A stretch of 64,000 bases of DNA from an uncultured Eubacteriales bacterium. Lineage in GTDB: Bacteria > Bacillota > Clostridia > Oscillospirales > Acutalibacteraceae. Below the pieces are notes generated by a model that saw nothing but the letters and a program-made list of their open reading frames with translations, was not told where the DNA came from and searched no databases. The stretch is taken from contig CAKSIH010000004.1 in assembly GCA_934462705.1 (NCBI GenBank), positions 1 through 64,000 on the forward strand. Direction: 5' to 3'. Below are positions 1 to 7,229 of the stretch, in pieces. A program made the translations under genes and the position numbers. How positions within the stretch are numbered: the first letter of the stretch is position 1; each line of letters begins with the position of its first letter.

Positions 1-27
1 TTCTTCGCCTTTTTTTGCGGCTTCTCT

Positions 28-57
28 ATATTACCACATCTCCTCTCCCTTTGTCAA
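28..57 (-). promoter_or_regulatory. Outward-facing sigma-A promoter at left edge
   Basis: On the minus strand TTGACA (57-52) is followed after 18 bp by TAATAT (33-28), a near-consensus vegetative promoter that fires out of the window. The transcript starts roughly 20 bases before the edge, so its gene is not visible. Such a strong promoter with a purine-rich start region would suit a stable RNA operon, but that is inference. Confidence 0.55.
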
Positions 58-590
58 CTACTTTTTTCATGTTTTTTTCATATCTTTTTTCTATATTAAA
101 TTCTTTACCGAAAGATACAAATTAAATCCCGCACTACAAAAAGGCAATAGACTTTATAGAGCTAATTAAAATCTAACTGAAATATGCAAATGTATATAAG
201 ACAATTAAATTCCATATCAGCATATTAAAAGAGTACACTTACCATTTTTGCATCGCCTGTGGTTTTATAATCAGAGCTACCTTGTATACTCCCTTATTTG
301 CCCTTTTTTAGAGCGCCAATCATCACGCCATTTATAACTCCGTTCTGGCACCGCCCTTTTGCTCTTAAAATTCTACCTTCTCCTTTCTCGCTCTAGCCTT
401 TTTTACTTCAAATTCAGCTCAAATTTTGTAGCCTTTTTACCTTATCACATTTTACTTTTTTCATCACTTTCTTTTTTCGGCCAATAAACCGCTCCTTTTG
501 TCTCCTCTTGCTGCACTTTTTCTAGTCCATAACTCAATCTCTGCAACTTTTTCTCTCAATCCCTTATTACTATTTCATTTTTCACTCATA
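58..590. other. Gene-free intergenic stretch
   Basis: No convincing coding region on either strand. The plus strand is strongly pyrimidine-rich. The one long open frame here has no ribosome binding site, runs through the terminator hairpin at 591-622, and overlaps the small minus-strand peptide gene beyond it, so it is not a gene. I see no tRNA, riboswitch or repeat in it. Confidence 0.5.
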
Positions 591-626
591 AGAAGCCCTT
601 CGGCAGTGCCGAGGGGCTTCTTTTAC
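591..626 (+). terminator. Rho-independent terminator hairpin
   Basis: AGAAGCCC (591-598) pairs with GGGCTTCT (615-622), and an inner TCGGC/GCCGA stem closes on an AGT loop. TTTT follows on the plus strand. No plus-strand gene is recognisable upstream. It also lies about 80 bases after the stop of the minus-strand peptide gene and may serve as its terminator, although the T tract is poor in that direction. Confidence 0.65.
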
Positions 627-700
627 ACGTTGTATCCTATTATGTATCCTTCTTATATATGGAAACAAACTCACCAAACAACTTTATATTTTCATCTATT

Positions 701-1015
701 TCATCTGGGTAAATTTGGATTTTTTCTGCATTCATTTATTAAATCGAATATTTTTCTTTGCTCATATGGCTTGCATCCAACAATACGACCATCCTCAACT
801 TCTGCAAACAACGTAAAAAAAAGTCTAACTGTTGTATCATATTTTGATATTGATCTCATGGCTTCTTCATATGTTTTGCTATTAAAATGGCTAGTAAAAA
901 TCCCACAGATATCATGATAGGTTGCAAGGCCCCAACTCTGTGAATAGGCCTTTTTAATTTTATATCTTGCGCCACCATTTATTAAATTTAATTTTTCTTC
1001 TGCAATTTTAATCAT
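701..1015 (-). CDS. Small protein with double-glycine-type leader
   Basis: 104 residues, function unknown. The N-terminus ends in LNLINGG (residues 9-15), which resembles the double-glycine leaders cut by C39 peptidase/ABC exporters, and an 89-residue cargo follows. The cargo is charged, has only three cysteines (one near position 37, two in the C-terminal half) and no obvious membrane segment. The start is firm: AAGGAG sits 8-9 bases before ATG, and TTGACA-17-TACAAT lies upstream. The 5' UTR core is identical to that of the peptide gene at 31817-32125, which suggests common descent. No transporter or modifying enzyme lies nearby. A bacteriocin-like or signalling role is inference from the leader alone. 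Confidence 0.7.
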   Translation of the reverse strand: MIKIAEEKLNLINGGARYKIKKAYSQSWGLATYHDICGIFTSHFNSKTYEEAMRSISKYDTTVRLFFTLFAEVEDGRIVGCKPYEQRKIFDLINECRKNPNLPR

Positions 1016-1047
1016 AATATTTTCTCCTTTTTGTTTAATGCTGTTCT

Positions 1048-1076
1048 ATTGTAACACTACGCATAGCTAGTGTCAA
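1048..1076 (-). promoter_or_regulatory. Sigma-A promoter of the GG-leader peptide gene
   Basis: Minus strand: TTGACA (1076-1071), 17 bp spacer, TACAAT (1053-1048). It lies about 30 bases upstream of the start codon at 1015. Confidence 0.7.
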
Positions 1077-1135
1077 TAAACAATTAATGTAAATGTTAAT
1101 ATTAACAAATTAAATATTTAAAATTACAATTAGTA

Positions 1136-1164
1136 TTTAATTATTTTATATTTTGTGCTAAAAT
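1136..1164 (+). promoter_or_regulatory. Probable extended -10 promoter of the uracil-DNA glycosylase gene
   Basis: TGC-TAAAAT (TAAAAT at 1159-1164) forms an extended -10 element about 37 bases before the start codon. The -35 region (TTTAAT, 1136-1141) is poor, which is usual for extended -10 promoters. Confidence 0.4.
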
Positions 1165-1200
1165 TGTAATATTAAATTTGATTTTAAGGTTGTGTGTCTA

Positions 1201-1782
1201 ATGTTTAATTCATGGGATAAACTTGAAATGGCTTGCAAAAATTGTAATAAATGCGCCTTACGCGAAACTAGAAATAACGTAGTTTTTGGCGTGGGAAACA
1301 AAAACTCTAACATATTATTTATTGGAGAAGGCCCTGGCGAAAACGAAGATTTGCAAGGTGAACCATTTGTCGGTAAAGGTGGTAAATTACTCGATAAAAT
1401 GCTGGCCGCTGTTGATCTTTCAAGAGACAAAAACATTTATATAGCTAATATTGTTAAATGCCGCCCCCCTAAAAATCGTGACCCCTTGCTAGAAGAACAA
1501 GAAGATTGTATTGACTGGCTTAGAAATCAAGTTCTATTAATAAAACCTAAGATTATTGTTTGCCTTGGTAGAATTGCCGCAATGAAAATAATGAACCCCG
1601 ATATAAAAATTACAAAAGAGCATGGTCAGTTTATTGAAAAAAATGGCGTTTTAATGATGGCTACCCTGCATCCAGCCGCACTTTTGAGAAACCCAACTCA
1701 TAAACCGGGAGCCTTTGAAGATTTTCTAAAATTACGGGAGAAAATCAAAGAAATTTGCCCCGATACATATGAACAAAACTAA
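1201..1782 (+). CDS. Type 4 (Fe-S) uracil-DNA glycosylase
   Basis: Removes uracil from DNA, starting base excision repair of deaminated cytosine. Family 4/5 signatures are clear: GEGPGENED near residue 40 (motif 1, substrate pocket and catalytic region) and LHPAALLRNP near residue 154 (motif 2). Cysteines at the N-terminus (CKNCNKC) and in the KCRPP segment and beyond match the four that bind the 4Fe-4S cluster. The 193-residue length is typical. A GTG three codons earlier is possible, but TAAGGT is better spaced to the ATG at 1201. The gene stands alone between its own promoter and a terminator. The SPO1-type DNA polymerase-related proteins in this superfamily are the main alternative name. 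Confidence 0.92.
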   Translation: MFNSWDKLEMACKNCNKCALRETRNNVVFGVGNKNSNILFIGEGPGENEDLQGEPFVGKGGKLLDKMLAAVDLSRDKNIYIANIVKCRPPKNRDPLLEEQEDCIDWLRNQVLLIKPKIIVCLGRIAAMKIMNPDIKITKEHGQFIEKNGVLMMATLHPAALLRNPTHKPGAFEDFLKLREKIKEICPDTYEQN

Positions 1783-1798
1783 AAAATTTTAATTATAT

Positions 1799-1836
1799 AA
1801 AAAGGAGTGGTCTAAAAATTAAAACCGCTCTTTTTT
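1799..1836 (+). terminator. Rho-independent terminator after uracil-DNA glycosylase gene
   Basis: An A-rich arm ending GGAGTGGT pairs with ACCGCTC plus six T. The loop is about 12 bases, and the hairpin begins 16 bases after the stop codon. Confidence 0.8.
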
Positions 1837-1897
1837 GTATTTATCTAGGCTTTACATATAAATGTTTGCAACCACTTTTTAAAATAAAAGTGAAAAT

Positions 1898-1931
1898 TTC
1901 ACAAAACATATTGACATGCCCCCCCCCCCCC
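1898..1931 (+). repeat. Promoter-region direct repeat, copy 1 (with C13 tract)
   Basis: Twenty-one bases (1898-1918), beginning TTCACAAAAC and ending TTGACATG, are identical to 2330-2350. Each copy is followed directly by a homopolymeric C run, here 13 C (1919-1931). The unit covers the -35 element and half the spacer of a peptide-gene promoter. Confidence 0.9.
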
Positions 1932-1943
1932 TTATGGTATAAT
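1911..1943 (+). promoter_or_regulatory. Promoter with poly-C tract in its spacer (copy 1)
   Basis: TTGACA (1911-1916) and TATAAT (1938-1943) are both perfect consensus, and TGG before the -10 makes it an extended -10. The spacer is 21 bp instead of 17, and 13 of those bases are one C run. Slippage in the run would change the spacing, as known for phase-variable promoters in other bacteria. Phase variation here is inference. Confidence 0.75.
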
Positions 1944-1969
1944 TGTACTACAGAAAGGAGGTGTTTAGC

Positions 1970-2248
1970 ATGGATAACAAACAACATTCTTCTCACGCTA
2001 TTGACGACAGCAGCCTTGAGAACGTTTCAGGCGGGGTTAGCAGACAATATCGTTATGGTGGCAGTTGGCTACACGACGACTTGAGCTCCAGCCAAAAGCA
2101 AACCTTAGAAAATTACGGAATTAATGTTCAACGAGTTAATGATCCTGAGCCCTGGGCATCCATTAATCCTAACCCCGGTAATTACCTTTTCACTGATAAA
2201 AAAGGCAATGAAATTAGCGACGCTATTATTACAAAACTTCTATCTTAA
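1970..2248 (+). CDS. Small protein with GG leader, poly-C controlled (copy 1)
   Basis: 92 residues, unrecognised. The leader ends DDSSLENVSGG (about residues 12-22) and the cargo starts VSRQ. The cargo is hydrophilic, rich in Asn, Pro and Trp, without cysteine or membrane segments. The start is set by a near-perfect ribosome binding site, GAAAGGAGGTG, 7 bases before ATG; the open frame extends nine codons further up, into the -10 box, which rules out an earlier start. The gene has its own promoter and terminator and is followed by a paralogous unit at 2343-2602. Leaders of the two are clearly related, while cargos are not. Secretion by a C39-type exporter encoded elsewhere would fit. Confidence 0.75.
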   Translation: MDNKQHSSHAIDDSSLENVSGGVSRQYRYGGSWLHDDLSSSQKQTLENYGINVQRVNDPEPWASINPNPGNYLFTDKKGNEISDAIITKLLS

Positions 2249-2285
2249 ATCCTTTTATTTATAATAAAATACTCAGCTTCTACGG

Positions 2286-2320
2286 AAAAGAGACACAAAA
2301 AACACGTCTCTTTTCTTTTT
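2286..2320 (+). terminator. Rho-independent terminator between the two poly-C units
   Basis: AAAAGAGAC (2286-2294) pairs with GTCTCTTTT (2306-2314) around an 11-base loop, followed by a T-rich tail. Confidence 0.8.
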
Positions 2321-2329
2321 TTGCAAAAC

Positions 2330-2362
2330 TTCACAAAACATATTGACATGCCCCCCCCCCCC
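2330..2362 (+). repeat. Promoter-region direct repeat, copy 2 (with C12 tract)
   Basis: Same 21-base block as 1898-1918, then 12 C (2351-2362). One C is missing compared with copy 1, but one extra base stands between the run and the -10, so the total spacer length is unchanged. Confidence 0.9.
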
Positions 2363-2375
2363 TATATGGTATAAT
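2343..2375 (+). promoter_or_regulatory. Promoter with poly-C tract in its spacer (copy 2)
   Basis: TTGACA (2343-2348) and an extended TGG-TATAAT (2370-2375) are separated by 21 bp, 12 of them C. The architecture is the same as the copy at 1911-1943. Confidence 0.75.
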
Positions 2376-2401
2376 TGCATTATAGAAAGGAGGTGATTAA
2401 T

Positions 2402-2602
2402 GTGAGCGATAAAAAAATTAAAAACCTGCACTCTGCTAAAGCCCTCGATGACGACTCTACTAAAAATGTTTCCGGTGGTGCTTTACGCCCTTATCTCACA
2501 ATTGATGAGGTAATCCAGCATGCAGACAAGTGTATTATAGCTAATACTGGTGCTGCTCATGCTAAAGCTGAGAATATACTCCCAAAAAATAATAAAATCT
2601 AG
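2402..2602 (+). CDS. Small protein with GG leader, poly-C controlled (copy 2)
   Basis: 66 residues, unrecognised. The leader ends DDDSTKNVSGG (about residues 16-26), followed by a 40-residue cargo starting ALRP with a single cysteine and an alanine-rich stretch. Translation starts at a GTG: the GAAAGGAGGTG ribosome binding site lies directly before it, and the in-frame ATG upstream falls in the -10 box. The upstream 80 bases are a duplicate of those before the 1970-2248 gene, so the two arose by tandem duplication with divergence of the exported part. Role unknown; bacteriocin-like or signalling peptide by analogy. Confidence 0.7.
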   Translation: MSDKKIKNLHSAKALDDDSTKNVSGGALRPYLTIDEVIQHADKCIIANTGAAHAKAENILPKNNKI

Positions 2603-2666
2603 CTAAAACTATTAAACCCTAAAATTCTACTCCTTACATCAAACAATAATAAGAAATTGAAAAATA

Positions 2667-2704
2667 GGAGGTGGCGTCGCACTGAATCGTGCGACGCCAC
2701 CTCC
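2667..2704. terminator. Long perfect hairpin between convergent genes
   Basis: A 16 bp perfect GC-rich stem, GGAGGTGGCGTCGCAC (2667-2682) against 2689-2704, with the loop TGAATC. It lies between the stop of the small peptide gene (plus) and glnS (minus) and can terminate both. T tracts on either side are short (CTTTCTT on plus, TATTTTT on minus). A second, smaller stem (2745-2750 with 2763-2768, then T5) sits closer to glnS. Confidence 0.7.
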
Positions 2705-2825
2705 CTTTCTTGCAAATACAAATCTTTTCATTTTATATATAACCAGCGACAACGCTAAGCCCGTCGCTTTTTACTACATATATATTACACATCAACACCT
2801 GATCAAATCGGGCAGATTCGCTCCC

Positions 2826-4520
2826 CTATTTTTTACCTTTAAACCCGTCCTTTAACGAAACTGACCTATTAAACACAATATGTTCTGGTGTACTATCTTT
2901 ATCTAAGCAAAAATAACCTAACCTCATAAACTGGTAGCTCTTTGGCGGTACTGCTTTAACTATGTTTTCTTCCACCTTACAATCTGTTAATTCCTCTAAG
3001 GAATCTTTATTCACATAATCAAGAAAGCTTCCTTCTCCACTTTCAGGATCCGCCACTTTAAACAAGTTGTCATACAATCTAACTGTTGCATTTACAGCCG
3101 TCTTTGAGTCCACCCAATGAATCGTTCCTCTTACCTTGCGACCGTCAGGAGTATTGCCACCTCGTGTATTTTCGTCATACTCAGCATAAACTTCTATTAC
3201 ATTGCCGTTTTCATCTTTCTTGCAACCTGTACATTTAACAATATATGCTGTTTTTAATCTAACCTCATTTCCCGGAAAAAGTCTAAAATATCCCTTAACC
3301 GGTTCTTCCATAAAGTCGTCCTGTTCAATAAAAAGCTCTCTTGAAAAACTTACAGTCCTGTTGCCTTGCTCAGGCTTGTTTGGGTTTATTTCCACCTCAA
3401 ACTTTTCAGTCTTTCCCTCCGGATAATTCGTAATGATGAGCTTTATTGGCCTTAAAACAGCCATTGTCCGCTCTGCATTTTCGTTCAAGTCTTCCCGTAA
3501 ACAATGCTCCAGGAAAGCATAGTCTACAGTGCTGTTAACCTTTGAAACACCTATTCTTTCACAAAAATTTCTTATCGCTGCAGGTGTATAGCCCCTTCTT
3601 CGAAGCCCTGAAAGGGTTGGCATCCGTGGATCATCCCATCCGTCTACCATGTTATTGTCAACAAGCTCACGAAGCTTCCTTTTGCTCATAACAGTATGAT
3701 TTATACCAAGCCGCGCAAACTCTATTTGTCTTGGTTTCGATGGCAAATCTAAATTGTTTAGAACCCAATTATAAAGCGGGCGATGATCCTCAAATTCAAG
3801 TGAGCACAGCGAATGTGTAATGCATTCCATTGCATCTTCAATCGGATGAGCATAATCATACATTGGATATATACACCATTTGTCACCTGTTCTATGATGA
3901 TGGGCATGATTTATCCTATAAATAACCGGGTCGCGCATATTAAAGTTACCCGAGCTTAAATCTATTTTTGCCCTCAGCGTCATTTCCCCGTTTTTAAACT
4001 CTCCATCCTTCATTCGTCTAAATAGGTCTAAACTTTCTTCTATGGGCCTATCTCGTTCCGGACTAACTGCAGGATGCGTTAAATCTCCACGATTTTCTCT
4101 CATTTCCTCCGGCGTCATAGTGCATACATATGCAAGCCCTTTTTTTATAAGGTCACATGCAAAATTGTACATATCGTCAAAATAGTCAGAAGCATAATAA
4201 AAACGATCTTCCCAATTAAATCCGAGCCATTTTATGTCCTCTTTTATTGCATCAACATACTCTATATCTTCCTTAGTAGGATTTGTATCATCCATTCTAA
4301 GATTACAAATGCCCGAAAAGCCATTTGCCATACCAAAATTTATGCATATAGCCTTTGCATGACCTATATGAAGATATCCATTCGGCTCTGGTGGAAACCT
4401 GGTATGAACCTTTTTTCCCTCAAAGATTCCTCCCTTAGATATGTCTTCTTTTATAAAATCTTTTATAAAATTATTATTTTCTTCTTCGAATTTCTCTACT
4501 TCTTTTATCGCTTCACTCAT
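2826..4520 (-). CDS. glnS: Glutaminyl-tRNA synthetase
   Basis: Charges tRNA-Gln with glutamine in the cytoplasm. Class I signature PPEPNGYLHIGH at about residues 43-54, and the KMSKS equivalent VMSKR near residue 280. The C-terminal half is the beta-barrel anticodon-binding domain typical of GlnRS. The 564-residue length is normal. The gene sits 21 bases downstream of gltX and is probably cotranscribed with it. Having a discriminating GlnRS beside GluRS suggests direct Gln-tRNA charging rather than sole reliance on the GatCAB amidotransferase route, although I cannot see whether gatCAB exists elsewhere. Confidence 0.96.
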   Translation of the reverse strand: MSEAIKEVEKFEEENNNFIKDFIKEDISKGGIFEGKKVHTRFPPEPNGYLHIGHAKAICINFGMANGFSGICNLRMDDTNPTKEDIEYVDAIKEDIKWLGFNWEDRFYYASDYFDDMYNFACDLIKKGLAYVCTMTPEEMRENRGDLTHPAVSPERDRPIEESLDLFRRMKDGEFKNGEMTLRAKIDLSSGNFNMRDPVIYRINHAHHHRTGDKWCIYPMYDYAHPIEDAMECITHSLCSLEFEDHRPLYNWVLNNLDLPSKPRQIEFARLGINHTVMSKRKLRELVDNNMVDGWDDPRMPTLSGLRRRGYTPAAIRNFCERIGVSKVNSTVDYAFLEHCLREDLNENAERTMAVLRPIKLIITNYPEGKTEKFEVEINPNKPEQGNRTVSFSRELFIEQDDFMEEPVKGYFRLFPGNEVRLKTAYIVKCTGCKKDENGNVIEVYAEYDENTRGGNTPDGRKVRGTIHWVDSKTAVNATVRLYDNLFKVADPESGEGSFLDYVNKDSLEELTDCKVEENIVKAVPPKSYQFMRLGYFCLDKDSTPEHIVFNRSVSLKDGFKGKK

Positions 4521-4541
4521 ATGCCTGATTAAACCTCCATT

Positions 4542-6014
4542 CTAATTTTTTAATTTACTAAGGCCAAATTTTAATCTCCTTAAAGATTCATCCCTACCTA
4601 ATATGTCTAAAATCTCTATTGCTCCGCCAGGTGTAACCGTCATACCAGCTGCAGCTATCCTTGTTGGCCACATTACCGTTCCGTTCTTCACTTCTAAAAG
4701 TTCAGCTAAACTTGTTAATGCATCATGTATTGAATCGTGATTCCAACTGTCAAGGTTTTCTAACCTGGGTATTACGTTTTCAAGCATTACTCTGGAATTT
4801 TCTAAATTGGTCTTGCTTTTTTTGTTTATAAACAAATCTTTATCATAATCAGGCAACTCTTTAAAAAAGCCTATCATATCAGGTATCTGAGTTAAAACTA
4901 TAACTCTTTTTTGTAATATGGAAGCAATTTTTTCAAAATCCCAACCATCTTTACCTAAAACTTCTTTAAAATATGGCATTGCTAATTTGGTAAACTCATT
5001 TAACGGCTTTGACCTAATATACTCTGCATTAAACCAGTTTAGCTTATCATAGTCAAACACAGCCGGAGACTTAACTATTCCATCAATTGAAAACGCCTCA
5101 GTAAGCTCTTTTAAGCTAAATATCTCCCTATTATCTTTTGGGCACCAACCAAGGAGCGCTATATAGTTAATTATTGACTCTGGCAAGTAACCCTCTTTAA
5201 CTAAATCTTCAAATCCCGTCGCTCCATGTCGCTTTGAAAGCTTCGATGTCGTACCATCATCATTCTTGCCCACTATCAATGGCAAATGTATATATATAGG
5301 CTTTTCCCATCCAAATGCATCATATAAAAGATTGTACTTTGGTGTAGACGATAGATATTCGCTGCCACGAACAACATGCGTTATTTTCATAGCGTTGTCA
5401 TCCACTACATTGGCAAAGTTATATGTCGGGTATCCATCTGCCTTTAATAAAATTTGATCCTCTAGCTCACTGTTTTCTACCGTTATTTTTCCAAAAACCG
5501 CATCTTCAAAACTAGTTGAACCTGTAAGTGGAACCTTCTGTCGTATAACATACGGTATACCATTTTTTAGTAGCTTGTCTATTTCTTCTTTAGATAAATC
5601 TCTGCAATGCCTATCGTATCCTCCAGAAAATCCTCCCTTGTCTTTATTTTCTTCGTGTAGCTTATTTAGCCTATCTTTCGTACAAAAACAATAATATGCC
5701 TTGTCTTCCTCAACTAATTGATGCGCATATTTTATATATATATCTTTTCGCTCACTTTGAACATATGGCCCGTATTTTCCACCTATGTCTGGGCCTTCGT
5801 CATGATTTAACCCTACTGATTTCAATGTGTTGTATATGACATCTACGGCTCCCTCTACAAGCCTTTCTCTATCTGTGTCCTCTATTCTTAGTACAAAATC
5901 TCCATCCATCGACTTCGCTATAAGATATTCATAAAGTGCTGTTCTCAAATTTCCAACATGCATGAACCCTGTTGGACTCGGTGCATATCTTGTCCTTACT
6001 TTCCTATTTGGCAT
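4542..6014 (-). CDS. gltX: Glutamyl-tRNA synthetase
   Basis: Attaches glutamate to tRNA-Glu. APSPTGFMHVGN (about residues 11-22) is the HIGH region of bacterial GluRS, and KLSKRHG near residue 255 is the KMSKS loop. At 490 residues it has normal length. I chose the ATG at 6014, preceded by AAGAGG at good spacing; the longer frame begins at a TTG 24 bases earlier with the ribosome binding site inside it. The promoter is directly upstream, and a cloverleaf repeat lies beyond the promoter. First gene of a gltX-glnS pair. Confidence 0.96.
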   Translation of the reverse strand: MPNRKVRTRYAPSPTGFMHVGNLRTALYEYLIAKSMDGDFVLRIEDTDRERLVEGAVDVIYNTLKSVGLNHDEGPDIGGKYGPYVQSERKDIYIKYAHQLVEEDKAYYCFCTKDRLNKLHEENKDKGGFSGGYDRHCRDLSKEEIDKLLKNGIPYVIRQKVPLTGSTSFEDAVFGKITVENSELEDQILLKADGYPTYNFANVVDDNAMKITHVVRGSEYLSSTPKYNLLYDAFGWEKPIYIHLPLIVGKNDDGTTSKLSKRHGATGFEDLVKEGYLPESIINYIALLGWCPKDNREIFSLKELTEAFSIDGIVKSPAVFDYDKLNWFNAEYIRSKPLNEFTKLAMPYFKEVLGKDGWDFEKIASILQKRVIVLTQIPDMIGFFKELPDYDKDLFINKKSKTNLENSRVMLENVIPRLENLDSWNHDSIHDALTSLAELLEVKNGTVMWPTRIAAAGMTVTPGGAIEILDILGRDESLRRLKFGLSKLKN

Positions 6015-6054
6015 AATTTTAAACCTCTTTCTGTTCAACTTTCAACTTACTTTT

Positions 6055-6082
6055 ATTATACCAAATTTTTTATGTTTCGCAA
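6055..6082 (-). promoter_or_regulatory. Promoter of gltX-glnS
   Basis: Minus strand: TTGCGA (6082-6077), 16 bp spacer, extended TGG-TATAAT (6060-6055). Confidence 0.6.
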
Positions 6083-6117
6083 ATATGTTTATTTTTTTGC
6101 CTGCTTTTCAGCTTTTC

Positions 6118-6196
6118 GGCCGCGAGGCCGCAAGCTCTGCTTGCTAAAATGGCTTTGCCATTTTTCCGCATTTAAAAAATGCGGGGCCTCGCGGCC
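6118..6196. repeat. Cloverleaf intergenic repeat A
   Basis: Perfect 12 bp outer stem GGCCGCGAGGCC (6118-6129 with 6185-6196) enclosing three perfect hairpins with 3-base loops: GCAAGC/GCTTGC (6130-6144), AAAATGGC/GCCATTTT (6146-6164) and CCGCATTT/AAATGCGG (6166-6184). The GC-rich outer stem stands out in AT-rich surroundings. Same architecture as 9100-9207, 32284-32376, 51554-51630 and 61765-61866, and closest in sequence to 32284-32376. It lies between the end of the carboxypeptidase gene and the gltX promoter. Confidence 0.85.
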
Positions 6197-6325
6197 AATA
6201 CGTGGTAGTACAGACTAAATTTCCTTTAACTGCGGGTGCAAATTTTTTAACTTTGAACATACTGCATTGCTTTCAGCTTGCTTAATATTTATCCTAAAAA
6301 TATATTGCTTTTTCATAATATAAAA

Positions 6326-7108
6326 TTAGTCGGAATTCATAATAGAAGATACATATTCCTCAAGGCAAAAATTTTTTTCTTTCATAATTTTTGCATTTTG
6401 TTCACCAACATATCTAAAATGCCAAGGCTTATAGCTCATTTTAGTTATATTCTGCTTATCCTCCGGGTATCTCAAAACAAACCCATATTTATAGGCGTTC
6501 TCCAAAAGCCAATTATACTCAGGTGCATAAACAAAATCATCCTTGGCACCATTAAAATCTACTGCTAAACCCAAGTTATGTTCACTAAACCCAGGAGCTG
6601 AAATTTTTAGCTCAGTCAATTTCCTCGCTTCATCTTCACTAAAGCCATTTTTTATATTTTCTTCAAGTATCTTGTTAAAACGCTCTTCTTGACGTTCAAT
6701 ACTTCTGTAACCAGACGAAACAAATAGTTTTACATTTGCCTTTTCTCTAGCATCTAAAATCATATCATTTAAATCTGCAACTATTCTTGAATCAAAATCC
6801 ACCCCGGCAAAATTTATTAACTCTTTGCTGTACATTGGTGAATTTTTATTTCTGCTATTTACTATAATTAACATCCAGTCACAGTTATTATTCCACTCTG
6901 AAAAATCCTCAATTTGAGGCTTGTTATACACAACATAAGATAACGTACCTTCGCAGGGCAAATCTTCATGTTGGTCACTGTTTCCAACAGTTACATAAAA
7001 CATAACAACTAAAAGAATAAATAAATTTACTACCGTAATGCTTATAAACACTAAAAATTTTGTTGTGTTTAAATGTTCCAGGTACTTTTTATAAACCATT
7101 CGTCTCAT
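6326..7108 (-). CDS. VanY-type D-alanyl-D-alanine carboxypeptidase, membrane anchored
   Basis: Trims the terminal D-Ala from peptidoglycan stem peptides on the outer face of the membrane. A single N-terminal membrane anchor spans about residues 18-42. The M15/VanY zinc site is visible: SEHNLGLAVDF (SxHxxGxAxD, about residues 171-181) and KPWHFRYVG near residue 227. The 260-residue length fits the family. The start is supported by GATGAGGTG before the ATG. It lies downstream of the LytM hydrolase gene, with a hairpin between. Nothing links it to vancomycin resistance; most clostridial homologues are housekeeping enzymes. Confidence 0.9.
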   Translation of the reverse strand: MRRMVYKKYLEHLNTTKFLVFISITVVNLFILLVVMFYVTVGNSDQHEDLPCEGTLSYVVYNKPQIEDFSEWNNNCDWMLIIVNSRNKNSPMYSKELINFAGVDFDSRIVADLNDMILDAREKANVKLFVSSGYRSIERQEERFNKILEENIKNGFSEDEARKLTELKISAPGFSEHNLGLAVDFNGAKDDFVYAPEYNWLLENAYKYGFVLRYPEDKQNITKMSYKPWHFRYVGEQNAKIMKEKNFCLEEYVSSIMNSD

Positions 7109-7133
7109 AAAAACACCTCATCATATAAATTAA

Positions 7134-7173
7134 AATAAACCCTTTGCTTTGCATAGAGCAACAAGGGTTTATT
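7134..7173. terminator. Hairpin between LytM hydrolase and carboxypeptidase genes
   Basis: AATAAACCC (7134-7142) pairs with GGGTTTATT (7165-7173), with inner pairing of the GC-poor arms. The T tract after it on the minus strand is weak (TTTAATTTA), so read-through into the carboxypeptidase gene is likely. Confidence 0.55.
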
Positions 7174-7229
7174 CTTTTTCTCACCTATATTTAGTTTTAC
7201 CTGTTTTAAATTAAATTATGCAGTTAAAA

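Noticed and set aside
498..917. Open frame of 139 codons on the plus strand
   Set aside because: No ribosome binding site, runs through a terminator hairpin and lies opposite a GG-leader gene that has a promoter and a good ribosome binding site.
1919..2362. Poly-C runs as assembly artefacts only
   Set aside because: Two independent runs sit at the same position in two duplicated promoters with compensating spacer length, so the arrangement is probably real, although the exact counts may be uncertain.
6118..6196. Possible CRISPR or integron attachment site
   Set aside because: A single structure of nested palindromes with no direct-repeat/spacer periodicity and no cas or integrase gene; it recurs as dispersed single copies.
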